Of a DNA stretch of 64,000 nt, positions 25,655-34,046 are shown piece after piece; position 1 is the first letter of the stretch, and each line of letters begins with the position of its first letter. Source of the DNA: Mesorhizobium sp. L-2-11 (lineage in GTDB: Bacteria > Pseudomonadota > Alphaproteobacteria > Rhizobiales > Rhizobiaceae); NCBI RefSeq assembly GCF_016756595.1, contig NZ_AP023257.1, positions 4,480,001 through 4,544,000 of the forward strand, given 5' to 3'. The position numbers and the translations under genes are program-made. Under the pieces are notes generated by a model. That model worked only from the letters and a program-made list of their open reading frames with translations. It was not told where the DNA came from and ran no database searches.

Positions 25655-26075
25655 ACAGCGCCCGGACAGCGCCCCCTCTGTCCTACCGGGCATCCCCCAT
25701 AACTGGGGGAAGATCGGCAGCTTCGGGCCTTGGCGCTCATCCTGCATGCAGCGCTGGTGATTGGCGAAAGCGCCGATGACAGCCAATCTCCCCCCGTGTG
25801 GGGGAGATGCCCGGCAGGGCAGAGGGGGGCGCGAAGGAACGCAAGCATTTGAGGTTCAGGCTGGCGTGACGGTGCGGTTGCGATTTCGTCGATTGGCTGG
25901 CGGGACAGCGCCCCCCTCTGGCCTGCCGGCCATCTCCCCCACAAGGGGGGAGATCGGCAGCTTCAGCCTCGGCGCCCCTGTTACCTATCGATCGGTTCGG
26001 ACAGGCCAGCCGCTCTCCCGTCACTATACGGGGAGAGTGGCCGGCAGGGCGATGAGGGGCGGCGCAGACCTGAAG
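25655..26075. repeat. Cluster of palindromic elements, family C (about four units)
   Basis: Four related units in tandem or alternating orientation: about 25666-25728, 25780-25836, 25898-25961 and 26003-26068. The shared pieces are GCGGGACAGCGCCCCC, CTGCCGGCCATCTCCCCCAC and GGGGGGAGATCGGCAGCTTC or their complements; the last unit is more diverged. Another copy is at 55840-55903. The 582-base gap between the HNH and CapA genes is occupied almost entirely by these. Confidence 0.85.
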
Positions 26076-26135
26076 CGATTGCCCTGCTGGGAACCCCTTG
26101 GGCTCACCGGGTGTTGGCGGGGAAGGAGGTCCAAG

Positions 26136-27284
26136 ATGCCGCAGATCGCGAACAACGCCGCAGGATCTGAACGGTCCGTCCGAAGCAGCGCAAAGCTGTT
26201 CCTGTGCGGCGACGTGATGCTCGGGCGCGGCATCGACCAGATTCTCGCCAGTCCGGGCGATCCGCACCTTAGCGAGCGCTATGTCAAATCGGCGACGACC
26301 TATGTCGAGCTTGCCGAACGCGTCAGTGGCCCGATCCCGAGAAAGGTCGACGAGGCGTATGTCTGGGGCGATGCGCTCAGCGAATTGGACCGAGAAGCGC
26401 TCGACGCGCGGATCATCAATCTCGAGACCAGTATCACCACCAGCCTGTCCCTGGTGCCCAAGGGGATCAATTACAAGATGAACCCGGCCAACATCGGCTG
26501 CCTGGCGGCGGCACGGATAGACTGCTGCGTGCTCGCCAACAACCATGTGCTCGACTGGGATGAGCCTGGCCTGGTCGAGACCCTCGATACGCTCCGACTT
26601 GCCGGCCTCGCCTATGCCGGGGCCGGGCTTGACGCGGACGAGGCGGCGGCGCCTGCCGTCATCAAACTGGCCGGCGGGGGCCGCGTGCTGGTCTTCAGCT
26701 TCGCGCTCGAGACCAGCGGCGTTCCAGCTTCATGGGCAGCCGGAGCTTACAAGCCTGGGATCAATTTGCTGGCGGATCTCTCGGCCCGCTCGCTCGACCA
26801 GATCGCCCGATCCGTGCAGGCCATGAAACAGCCTGGCGACCTTGCGGTGGCCTCAATCCACTGGGGCGGCAACTGGGGCTACCAAGTCCCGGCGGAAGAA
26901 CGCGCGCTTGCCCATGCTCTCATCGATGTCGCAGGGTTCGACGTCGTGCATGGGCACTCCTCCCACCATCCCAAGCCGATCGAAATCCATCACGGCCGGT
27001 TGATCCTCTATGGATGCGGCGACTTCCTCACCGACTATGAGGGGATAACAGGGTACGAAACCTTCCGCGGCGAGCTTTCTCTGATGTACCTGCCACGGCT
27101 CGCCGTACCGGACGGTACGCTTGTTTCGCTCGAGTTGGTTCCGTTCCGGCTCGCCAGGTTCCGGCTAAACCGCGCCCTGCGCGAAGATGCCGCCTGGCTC
27201 GCAGCCATGCTTGAGCGCGAGTGCTCACCTTTCGGCACGCATGTGGCGCTCGGGAGCGATAACCGTCTCACCGTCGTCTGGTGA
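26136..27284 (+). CDS. CapA-family protein (PGA_cap metallophosphatase-like)
   Basis: 382-residue protein of the bacterial capsule-synthesis CapA family, a calcineurin-like metallophosphatase fold linked to poly-gamma-glutamate export but widely found in other organisms. Seen: LFLCGDVMLGRGID (first metal site), ARIINLETSIT, VLANNHVLDWDEPGL, VASIHWGGNWGY, and DVVHGHSSHHPKPIEIH, all canonical. The start at ATG 26136 is fixed by AAGGAGGT at ideal spacing; reading upstream only translates repeats. No signal peptide is visible. There are no capB/capC genes near, so a role in poly-gamma-glutamate is unproven. Confidence 0.88.
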   Translation: MPQIANNAAGSERSVRSSAKLFLCGDVMLGRGIDQILASPGDPHLSERYVKSATTYVELAERVSGPIPRKVDEAYVWGDALSELDREALDARIINLETSITTSLSLVPKGINYKMNPANIGCLAAARIDCCVLANNHVLDWDEPGLVETLDTLRLAGLAYAGAGLDADEAAAPAVIKLAGGGRVLVFSFALETSGVPASWAAGAYKPGINLLADLSARSLDQIARSVQAMKQPGDLAVASIHWGGNWGYQVPAEERALAHALIDVAGFDVVHGHSSHHPKPIEIHHGRLILYGCGDFLTDYEGITGYETFRGELSLMYLPRLAVPDGTLVSLELVPFRLARFRLNRALREDAAWLAAMLERECSPFGTHVALGSDNRLTVVW

Positions 27285-27311
27285 AATGCCCGCGGTCAGC
27301 AGGCAATGGCA

Positions 27312-27728
27312 CTAATTTTCAAGCCGCTCAGGCCGACCCCGGCCAAGCGCACCGTCGGCGCGGGCCTGCAAATAGGCGTAGATGTCGTCGATGTAAGGAG
27401 CGACATTGGGATCGTCGGCAAAACCCTTCATCACCGAAGCGCCGCTGCGCACGCCGTCGCGAACATTGCGCCGAAAGACCTCGATGCCGGGCAGCCGGTC
27501 GACAAGGCCAGAGGCGAAGGTCGAACCCATGCCGTCGGGGCCATGGCAGTGATTGCAGCTGCCATGGTAGCGACGAAATCCGTTATAGGTTCGCGCATCG
27601 ACCTTGTTGCCGACAGCCTGGTAGAACTTGCCCGGGGCCAGTTCAGCTGAAGACGCGGCGAAGCCGGCGGTCACGACAACGAGACACAGGACGAACCATG
27701 CAGACATCGTCATCCCGCGCCGCCGCAA
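27312..27728 (-). CDS. Small secreted cytochrome c
   Basis: 138-residue monohaem c-type cytochrome. After a signal peptide (hydrophobic core MSAWFVLCLVVVTAGFAA) the haem motif CNHCH covers residues 58-62 and the distal ligand is probably M100 in SVMKGFADDP. The true start may be ATG 27713 or 27707, because the first residues MRRRG are preceded by no ribosome site. It lies 40 bases after the next small periplasmic gene on the same strand, so both are likely co-transcribed and function in a periplasmic electron chain. The donor dehydrogenase is not in the window. Confidence 0.87.
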   Translation of the reverse strand: MRRRGMTMSAWFVLCLVVVTAGFAASSAELAPGKFYQAVGNKVDARTYNGFRRYHGSCNHCHGPDGMGSTFASGLVDRLPGIEVFRRNVRDGVRSGASVMKGFADDPNVAPYIDDIYAYLQARADGALGRGRPERLEN

Positions 27729-27768
27729 CGCGCATGTCCCTTGATCTGTTGGATCACTCGACCTTGGA

Positions 27769-28128
27769 TCAGTCGACGGCGGGCTTCGGAGACGAAACGA
27801 CGATCCCGTCTATCGGATGCGGGCTGACGACAAGCTTGCCGCCGACGCGCGATATGTCGATGATCTGGTCCGACTCGCCCAGTTTGCCCGGCACTGAGAC
27901 CGCGACCATCTGGTTCTCGGTCAGTGTCGCCACGAATCGCACCGGCAAGCCAGCCTCGCCCTGCGCGATTGTGGTGACCACCCGATAGCCGTCCTCCTGC
28001 GGCGTGTAATAGACGACACCAAGGAAGCCGGCGAGATCGATGCTTTCAGCCTTCATGGCTCCAAGCTCGTCGGCATGCGCCGGCATCGCCGCCATGCAAA
28101 GTGCTGCAAAAGCAATGTACCTGTTCAT
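27769..28128 (-). CDS. Small periplasmic protein, unknown family
   Basis: 119 residues: signal peptide MNRYIAFAALCMAAMPAHA, then a compact beta-rich domain (YYTPQEDGYRVVTTIAQG, VRFVATLTENQMVAVSVPG, RVGGKLVVSPHPIDGIVVS). No cysteine remains in the mature part, so it is not itself a haem protein. It precedes the cytochrome gene in the same direction and the pair faces the LuxR regulator across a 341-base gap with two inverted repeats. Its function is unknown; a partner or chaperone of the cytochrome or its dehydrogenase is possible. Confidence 0.7.
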   Translation of the reverse strand: MNRYIAFAALCMAAMPAHADELGAMKAESIDLAGFLGVVYYTPQEDGYRVVTTIAQGEAGLPVRFVATLTENQMVAVSVPGKLGESDQIIDISRVGGKLVVSPHPIDGIVVSSPKPAVD

Positions 28129-28294
28129 AAGGCTGCTCCATCCCGAATTGTCCGGGACGAACCCGGCTCAAGTTTTCAACAATAGACGGTCGCGCGCCGT
28201 GTTAGTCGGCGCACGCAGGCAGAAATTCTGGATTAGGCCCCCCGGCTGCATCACAATGGCGAAGGTCCGCGAGCCGAGAACGCTGAACCCCACT

Positions 28295-28314
28295 GGTCAC
28301 CGTTAAGTGTGACC
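28295..28314. promoter_or_regulatory. Inverted repeat in the cytochrome/LuxR divergent region
   Basis: GGTCAC (28295-28300) and GTGACC (28309-28314) with an 8-base spacer, perfect 6-base arms. It lies within the divergent promoter region between the periplasmic protein gene (28128) and the LuxR gene (28470) and could bind a dimeric regulator. Confidence 0.45.
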
Positions 28315-28382
28315 TTACTTCTGGGCGAAAGTATTTCACCGCCCGGGTGCTTGCGCATCCCCTGTTTGGGGGAGATAATCGG

Positions 28383-28404
28383 AATTTAAGCGATCGCTAA
28401 AATT
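28383..28404. promoter_or_regulatory. 22-bp near-perfect palindrome before the LuxR gene
   Basis: AATTTAAGCGATCGCTAAAATT (shown as arms AATTT-AGCGA and TCGCT-AAATT) pairs at 10 of 11 positions per half. It is 66 bases before the LuxR start, a suitable operator distance, and may be the LuxR protein's own site. Confidence 0.55.
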
Positions 28405-28469
28405 TGGAGAGGCGAGAGCACCTGTGAGAGCGCGCGTCGGACGCGCTGTCGACATGCGGGGGGCCGTCG

Positions 28470-29621
28470 ATGGCCAAGGCATTGTCGCATCATGATCTGT
28501 CGAAGCTGATCGGCTCAATCTACGATTGCGCACTCGACCCGGGGCGATGGGAGCAGACGCTGGCCGGGATCAGGGATGCGCTCGATGCCCAGACTGCGGT
28601 CCTGCACCTCGACGACCTCGCCAACGATCGGCTGCTGATCTACAGGACCGTGGGAATAGAGCCATACTGGCTGGAGCAACAGGCGAAATATCTCCCCGAG
28701 ATCCACGCCCGGCTGGTCGAGGATCTCTCGACATGGCCTTCGCTCGATATGCCGCATGTGGTTTCACGCCATATTCCTCAAACCTATCTGGAGACCTCCC
28801 GATATTTTCAGGAGTTCCTGAAGCCGCAAGGCCTGGTCGACGTCATGTCGTTCTTCCTGATCCACACCCCTACCCGCCTCGCCGGCTTCGCCGTTGCCCG
28901 ACATAAGCGGCAAGGCATTATCACCGAGCGCGAAATCAAGCTTGGCAGACTGTTGCTGCCGCATGTGCGCCGTTCGGTGATTATCAGCAACATGCTGGAC
29001 ATCGGCACTGTCGAGCGCGCAGGAATGGCCGAGGCGCTCGATGCGCTCAGATGCGCCGTGGTCCTGACCAATGAACGCGGCGCCGTCCTGCACGCCAACC
29101 GCTCGGCCAGGCACATGCTGCGGAGCGGCGGCCCGATCCAGGATGTCCGGGGCATTCTGCAAGCGAAGATCCCGTCGGCTTCCAAGGAACTTCACAGGGC
29201 CATCATGCTTGCGGCTCAGGATGAGGTCAGCATCGGCTGGACAGGGCTTGCCGTTCTCCTCAGTGAATCCGGCCTGCCGCCCGTCTTCGCCCGCGTGCTG
29301 CCGATGGCCGGCGGCGATCTGCGCGCCGGCATGGAACCCGCGGCGGTAGCCGCGGTGTTCATCGGCAACGCACCGGACGAGCATGAAGCCGCCGGAATGC
29401 TGGCGAGAGCCTTTGGGCTTACGCTGGCCGAAACCCGCGTGCTCGCCAGCCTTGTCGCCGGGCACACCTTGGCCGAGACCGCCGCCAGCCTTCACATTGC
29501 CAACGCGACCGCCAAGACGCATCTCGACAATATCTTCCAGAAGACCGGCGCCTCCCGCCAGGCCGATCTGATGCGCCTTGTCATGCAGATTGTTCCGCCC
29601 GCGGGGCAGCCTGGTCCCTGA
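28470..29621 (+). CDS. LuxR-family transcriptional regulator
   Basis: 383-residue regulator. The last 60 residues form the LuxR helix-turn-helix (FGLTLAETRVLASLVAGHTL, then AETAASLHIANATAKTHLDN and IFQKTGASRQADLMRLV). The long N-terminal part (residues about 1-300) has no REC or autoinducer domain; it resembles the large uncharacterised LuxR group of rhizobia with a PAS-like fold near 195-290 (DALRCAVVLTNERGAVLHAN). It is divergent from the cytochrome genes and converges with the OmpR-type regulator, 11 bases between the ends. A likely controller of the cytochrome pair. Confidence 0.88.
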   Translation: MAKALSHHDLSKLIGSIYDCALDPGRWEQTLAGIRDALDAQTAVLHLDDLANDRLLIYRTVGIEPYWLEQQAKYLPEIHARLVEDLSTWPSLDMPHVVSRHIPQTYLETSRYFQEFLKPQGLVDVMSFFLIHTPTRLAGFAVARHKRQGIITEREIKLGRLLLPHVRRSVIISNMLDIGTVERAGMAEALDALRCAVVLTNERGAVLHANRSARHMLRSGGPIQDVRGILQAKIPSASKELHRAIMLAAQDEVSIGWTGLAVLLSESGLPPVFARVLPMAGGDLRAGMEPAAVAAVFIGNAPDEHEAAGMLARAFGLTLAETRVLASLVAGHTLAETAASLHIANATAKTHLDNIFQKTGASRQADLMRLVMQIVPPAGQPGP

Positions 29622-29632
29622 ACCGCACTCGT

Positions 29633-30334
29633 TCACCGCTTTGGATACAGGTATCCAGCGCCGCGGATGGTCTTGATCAGTTCCGGCTTGGCCGGGTCCT
29701 TTTCGAGCCGGCGGCGCAGCCTTGTGATGCGGCTGTCGATGCTGCGATCGAACGGCTCGTCGCCTCTGGGCGGCGCCAGATCGAGCAGTTCGTCGCGACC
29801 GATAACCTGGCCGGCCCGGGTGGCGAACGCCGCCACCAGATCAAGCTCCATCGGCGTCAGCGGAATGGCCGCGCCGTCGGCGTCAAAGAGGTCTCTCGCG
29901 CGGGCGTCGAACACAAAGGTTCCGAAGGCGAGATGCCCGGCCGGCAAAGTGTCGGCATTGTCCGATCCTCTCGGCCTGCGCCTGCGCAGCACCGCGGCGA
30001 TCCGCGCTTCCAGTTCGACCGGCGAAAACGGCTTTGCCAGATAATCGTCGGCGCCGACCTCGAGGCCGGCCACCTTGTCGAACACCGAATCGGCGCCGGT
30101 CAGAATCAGGACGCCGGTGTCGTGATGTTCACGCAGCCAGCGGGCCAGGCTAAAGCCGTTCTCGCCCGGCATGTTGAGGTCGAGAACGACAAGATCGGCC
30201 TTCGCCGCCGCAATGGCTTGGCGCAGTTCGGCGCCGCCGGATGCCGTGCGTATATGATAGCCCTTCGCCTGCAAATAATCGGCGATCATGAACGCCACGT
30301 CGGTCTCGTCGTCCACGACAATGATGTCGGCCAT
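29633..30334 (-). CDS. OmpR-family response regulator
   Basis: 233 residues: REC domain 1-115 with acidic pair D8-D9, phosphoacceptor D52 in VVLDLNMPGENG, the T and K switch residues in ILTGAD and LAKPFSP; then a winged-helix DNA-binding domain (ipLTPMELDLVAAFATRAG, DRSIDSRITRLRRRLE). All residues needed for phosphorylation are present. It is divergent from the hybrid kinase (278 bases between starts), which is its most likely partner together with the second regulator at 33273. Confidence 0.93.
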   Translation of the reverse strand: MADIIVVDDETDVAFMIADYLQAKGYHIRTASGGAELRQAIAAAKADLVVLDLNMPGENGFSLARWLREHHDTGVLILTGADSVFDKVAGLEVGADDYLAKPFSPVELEARIAAVLRRRRPRGSDNADTLPAGHLAFGTFVFDARARDLFDADGAAIPLTPMELDLVAAFATRAGQVIGRDELLDLAPPRGDEPFDRSIDSRITRLRRRLEKDPAKPELIKTIRGAGYLYPKR

Positions 30335-30433
30335 GCGTTCCCCCGCGGCGAGCGACGCGTCAAAGTACAGGGCTCATTCGCCCAGGGTCAACCTTGAGGG
30401 CTGCCCCGTCTGCTGCCGATCCGGCGATACGAC

Positions 30434-30445
30434 ACAATTGAAACA
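30434..30445. promoter_or_regulatory. Shared 12-base motif, copy 1 (RR1/hybrid kinase intergenic)
   Basis: ACAATTGAAACA, identical to a second copy at 34926-34937 upstream of the tandem-repeat secreted protein. A further GAAACA follows about 35 to 45 bases downstream at both places. It may be a binding site for one of the two OmpR-type regulators. Confidence 0.4.
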
Positions 30446-30612
30446 ATAGAAGCCGGGAGACCGGGCGTACGGCATCATTGCGAAACATCCTCCTTCTATC
30501 TTTCAACGACTTCGGGCAGGTGGCCATGCAGGCCGGCTTGACAGGCCGCGGGCCGTTCAGTCCACTGCCCTGCAACCGTCGTGACGGCGCATCCGTCTGT
30601 GGAGACCTCGCC

Positions 30613-33276
30613 GTGCCGACCTCCTCGAAGCTGTCCAGGCATTGCGCGTCGTTGATGGCAGCCTGCATTATGCCGCTTCTCGTGCTTGTCGCCGGCATCG
30701 GCCTCTATCAGTCCTACGCCCAGCAACAGTCGTTTTTTCCTTATGCGGTCATCCTGGTCGGGTCGCTTGTCTGCGTATTCGCCTTGCACCGAGTGCTTCT
30801 GAGGGAGATCGTCGATCCTGCGATCTCGCTCGTCGACCATGTCCGCTCCGGCGCCGCCGGCAAGCCTACCGACAACCGCGGGGCCATCCTCAAAAGGTCG
30901 GCGCTTTGGCAGCCCTGGATCGACATGGCTTCGAGCATCTTTGCCGAAAACCGCACTGCCTTGCGCGAACTGGCCGACAGCGAACAGCGCTACCGCAATG
31001 TTGTCGAGGCTCAGACGGAATACATCATCCGGGTCGCGCCGAATGGGCGCATGAGCTTCGCCAACGACGCCTATTGCCGCCTGGTCGGCAAGACGCGCGA
31101 AGAGTTGCTAAGCCCGGACTGGCACTATTTCAACTCGTTTTCCGCCGATTTCGGCAGCTTCGACGAGATCATCGGTCGCGTGACCCCCGAACGGCCTGTC
31201 TGCGAGGTGGAAGAGGCCGGCGCACTGAGTGACGGCCGCGAGGTCCATATCCATTGGACCGATCGCGGCATCTTCGACGACAGCGGCAAGCTCATCGAAA
31301 TCCAGTCGGTCGGGCGCGATGTTGCCGAACAGAAACTCGCCCGTCAGGCACTCGAAGCCAGCGAGCAGCGCTACCGCAGCGTCGTCGAGCTGCAGACCGA
31401 ATTCGTCGTCCGGATGTCGCCGGAAGGTCATTTGAGCTTCGTCAACGATGCCTATTGCCGGGCGTGCCGGATGACCCGCGAACAGCTTCTCGACCCGTCC
31501 TGGTGCGAACTCGACGTGCTGCCGCCACAGGAAAGGCACAGATTCCTGGACCACCTTGCCCGCCTCACCCCGCAGGCGCCGGATGCCAGCATGGAACTTT
31601 TCAATGCGATGCCTGATGGTGCGCGCCGATGGCTCGCCTGGAACGATCATGGCATTTTCGACAGCGACGGGCGCCTTGTCGAAGTGCAGTCCGTCGGCCG
31701 CGATATCTCTGACCGCGTCCTGGCCGAGCAAGCCAGGCTGGAAGCCGAGAAGCTGCTGGCCGAAAGAGAGGCGCAGTTTCGCGCCGTCGCCGAAGGCGTA
31801 CCGCTGCCGATCATCATCTCGGCAATCAAAGGTCCCGAAATCCTGTTCGTCAACGAACCGGCGCGCAAGGTGCTCGGCATCGAGGTCGGCCAGGTCGGGG
31901 CCGAAGCGACGGCGACCTGGGCGGATCTCTCTCGGCGAGACGAGCTGCTGCGGCTCTTGCTGAGAGACGGTATCGTCGACGCGTTCGAAGCCGGCATGAC
32001 CAACATGCAGGGCTCGAGCATCGATACACTGGTTTCGGCGCGGCTGATCACGCAGGCCGGTCGTTCGGCCATGCTTGCCGCCGTTACCGACATCACCCGC
32101 CAGCGCGAGGCCGAGGCGGAGATCGCACGCCAGCGCGAGACGCTGTACCAGTCGGAAAAACTCGCCGCTCTCGGTTCGCTGCTGGCCGGCGTGGCGCACG
32201 AGCTCAACAACCCGCTGTCCGTCGTCATCGGCTACAGTTCGATGCTGAAGGAATTTTCGACGGACAAGGCGACCGTGGGACGCGCCGACAAGATCCACGC
32301 GGCGGCCGAGCGATGCTCGCGCATCGTCCGCACCTTTCTGGCGATGGCCCGCAAGAAGCCGCCGACACGGGGCGCCGTCGACATCAACGAAGTCGTCGTC
32401 GCTTCGCTGGAACTTGCCGCCTACAGCCTGCGCTCGGCCGGGATCGAGATCCGCACCGAACTGGCGGAACCGCTTCCCAACATCTGGGGCGACAGGGACC
32501 AGCTTCATCAGGTGGTCACCAACCTGGTGGTGAACGCGCAGCAGGCTTTGCTGCAGGTCCCGCACCCGCGGCGGCTGACCATTGTCACCACCGGGGAGGA
32601 CGATGGCGTCGAGATTGTTGTCGCCGACAATGGTCCAGGCATGCCGGAGACGGTCCGCGCGCGTGCTTTTGAGCCCTTTTATACGACCAAATTGGCCGGC
32701 GAAGGCACCGGCGTCGGGCTATCCGTCTGCCAGGGCATCGTCACGGCGCACGACGGCAGCATAGAACTGGATTCGACGGAGGGCGGCGGTGCACGGTTTA
32801 CGATCCGGCTTGCGAGTGGTCGAGCCGAGACGGTTGCTCCGCCCGAAGCCGCAGGCAGGACGCCGCCTGCGCCCTCGGCCGCACGAATTCTGGTGGTCGA
32901 CGACGACGCCGACATTGCCTCGATGATCGCCGAGATGCTGCGCCGCGACGGCCACGACGTCAGCGTCGCCGACGACGCCAATGCCGCGCTCAAGGCTGTG
33001 CGTGAGGAAGAAATAGACCTTTTGATCAGCGACATACGCATGCCCGGCCTCGATGGCCCCGGCCTCTACCGCGCGCTGGAACAATTGCGCCCCGGGCTCA
33101 CGCGACGGCTGCTGTTCGTGACCGGCGACACACTGGCACCCGAGATCGATCGCTTCATCGGCGAGACGGGCGCGCCGGTGATCGAGAAGCCGCTCGATCC
33201 ACAGACCTTTCGCAGGCTGGTGATGGAACGCCTGGGAGCGACGCAGACCAGCGCAATGGAAGAGGCCAAAGCGTGA
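30613..33276 (+). CDS. Hybrid sensor histidine kinase, three PAS domains and C-terminal receiver
   Basis: About 887 residues from GTG 30613 (GGAG 8 bases upstream); the frame is open to TTG 30478. Order: two membrane helices near residues 17-60, PAS1 (about 120-245), PAS2 (250-380), PAS3 (385-500), HisKA with phospho-acceptor H529 in GVAHELNNP, HATPase with N and G boxes (DNGPGMPE, GEGTGVGLSVCQG), and a receiver starting ILVVDDDADI with acceptor D807 in SDIRMPG. PAS1 and PAS2 are internal duplicates (EQRYRNVVEAQTEYIIR against EQRYRSVVELQTEFVVR). The receiver suggests a phosphorelay. The following response regulator overlaps its stop (GTGA), so they are a cognate pair. Signal unknown. Confidence 0.92.
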   Translation: MPTSSKLSRHCASLMAACIMPLLVLVAGIGLYQSYAQQQSFFPYAVILVGSLVCVFALHRVLLREIVDPAISLVDHVRSGAAGKPTDNRGAILKRSALWQPWIDMASSIFAENRTALRELADSEQRYRNVVEAQTEYIIRVAPNGRMSFANDAYCRLVGKTREELLSPDWHYFNSFSADFGSFDEIIGRVTPERPVCEVEEAGALSDGREVHIHWTDRGIFDDSGKLIEIQSVGRDVAEQKLARQALEASEQRYRSVVELQTEFVVRMSPEGHLSFVNDAYCRACRMTREQLLDPSWCELDVLPPQERHRFLDHLARLTPQAPDASMELFNAMPDGARRWLAWNDHGIFDSDGRLVEVQSVGRDISDRVLAEQARLEAEKLLAEREAQFRAVAEGVPLPIIISAIKGPEILFVNEPARKVLGIEVGQVGAEATATWADLSRRDELLRLLLRDGIVDAFEAGMTNMQGSSIDTLVSARLITQAGRSAMLAAVTDITRQREAEAEIARQRETLYQSEKLAALGSLLAGVAHELNNPLSVVIGYSSMLKEFSTDKATVGRADKIHAAAERCSRIVRTFLAMARKKPPTRGAVDINEVVVASLELAAYSLRSAGIEIRTELAEPLPNIWGDRDQLHQVVTNLVVNAQQALLQVPHPRRLTIVTTGEDDGVEIVVADNGPGMPETVRARAFEPFYTTKLAGEGTGVGLSVCQGIVTAHDGSIELDSTEGGGARFTIRLASGRAETVAPPEAAGRTPPAPSAARILVVDDDADIASMIAEMLRRDGHDVSVADDANAALKAVREEEIDLLISDIRMPGLDGPGLYRALEQLRPGLTRRLLFVTGDTLAPEIDRFIGETGAPVIEKPLDPQTFRRLVMERLGATQTSAMEEAKA

Positions 33277-33986
33277 CAAAACAGAAATTGCTCATCGTCG
33301 ACGACGAGGCGCCGTTGCGCGAGATGCTGTCGGACTACCTGCTCATGCACGGCTTCGATGTCCGATCCGTGGCGGATGGAGCGGGAATGCTAACCGAACT
33401 CGATCGCTTTGGCCCCAATCTGGTCGTTCTCGACGTCAATCTTGTCGGCGAAAGCGGCTATGACCTCGCCCGCGAAATCGCCAAACGCAGCCGCGCCGGC
33501 ATCCTGATGCTGACCGCCGTCGGTGACCTGCCGCATCGGCTCGAAGGCCTTGCCGCCGGCGCCGACGACTATATGGCCAAGCCGTTCGAGCCGCGTGAGC
33601 TTCTGGCGCGTGTCAGAAGCGTCATCCGGCGCCTGGGCGAGGAGGAGCGGACGTCCGAAAACCGCATCCGTTTCGGCGGCTGCATCCTCGATATGGGCGG
33701 CCGCACGATGGTCGATACGTACGGCGCCGAGGTGCGGTTGACGTCGATGGAATTCGACCTGCTGTGCGTCTTCGCGCGCCATCCCCGGCAGATATTGTCG
33801 CGCGACCAGCTATGCAGGCTGGCCCACAACCGCGACCTCGAGCCGGGCGACCGCAGCATCGACATCCGCATTACCCGACTGCGCAAGAAGTTCGAAACCG
33901 AACCGGACACTCCGACCGTCCTGGTGACGGTTCGCGGCGAAGGCTATGTCTACGAGCCTGCTTACGATGAGGCGCGGCGCCGCTAA
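33273..33986 (+). CDS. OmpR-family response regulator, cognate to the hybrid kinase
   Basis: 237 residues from a GTG that overlaps the kinase stop by 4 bases. REC domain: D10-D11 in LIVDDE, acceptor D54 in VVLDVNLVGESG, the usual T in MLTAVGD and K in MAKPFEP. The residues after D54 are N-L-V-G-E, not the common M-P, a small departure. The C-terminal winged helix (LTSMEFDLLCVFARHPRQIL, then DRSIDIRITRLRKKFE) is normal. It and the regulator at 29633 are about the same type, so one kinase may feed two regulators. A GC-rich hairpin follows. Confidence 0.93.
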   Translation: MTKQKLLIVDDEAPLREMLSDYLLMHGFDVRSVADGAGMLTELDRFGPNLVVLDVNLVGESGYDLAREIAKRSRAGILMLTAVGDLPHRLEGLAAGADDYMAKPFEPRELLARVRSVIRRLGEEERTSENRIRFGGCILDMGGRTMVDTYGAEVRLTSMEFDLLCVFARHPRQILSRDQLCRLAHNRDLEPGDRSIDIRITRLRKKFETEPDTPTVLVTVRGEGYVYEPAYDEARRR

Positions 33987-33993
33987 CTACTGA

Positions 33994-34046
33994 GCGCCGG
34001 CCGGCCGGTATGGTCTGTGGCTTCGCCTTACACGACCGGCCGGCGC
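33994..34046. terminator. GC-rich hairpin between two convergent genes
   Basis: GCGCCGGCCGG (33994-34004) pairs perfectly with CCGGCCGGCGC (34036-34046), loop about 31 bases. It sits between the response regulator (ends 33986) and the convergent CDF-like gene (ends 34028). There is no T-run, so terminator function is uncertain. Confidence 0.45.

Noticed and set aside
30478..30612. TTG 30478 as the start of the hybrid kinase
   Set aside because: The extra 45 residues are not kinase-like and a GTG with GGAG spacing lies at 30613; still possible but less likely.
27312..33986. A methanol/ethanol PQQ oxidation cluster
   Set aside because: No quinoprotein dehydrogenase or PQQ biosynthesis gene is present; only a small cytochrome c and regulators can be seen.
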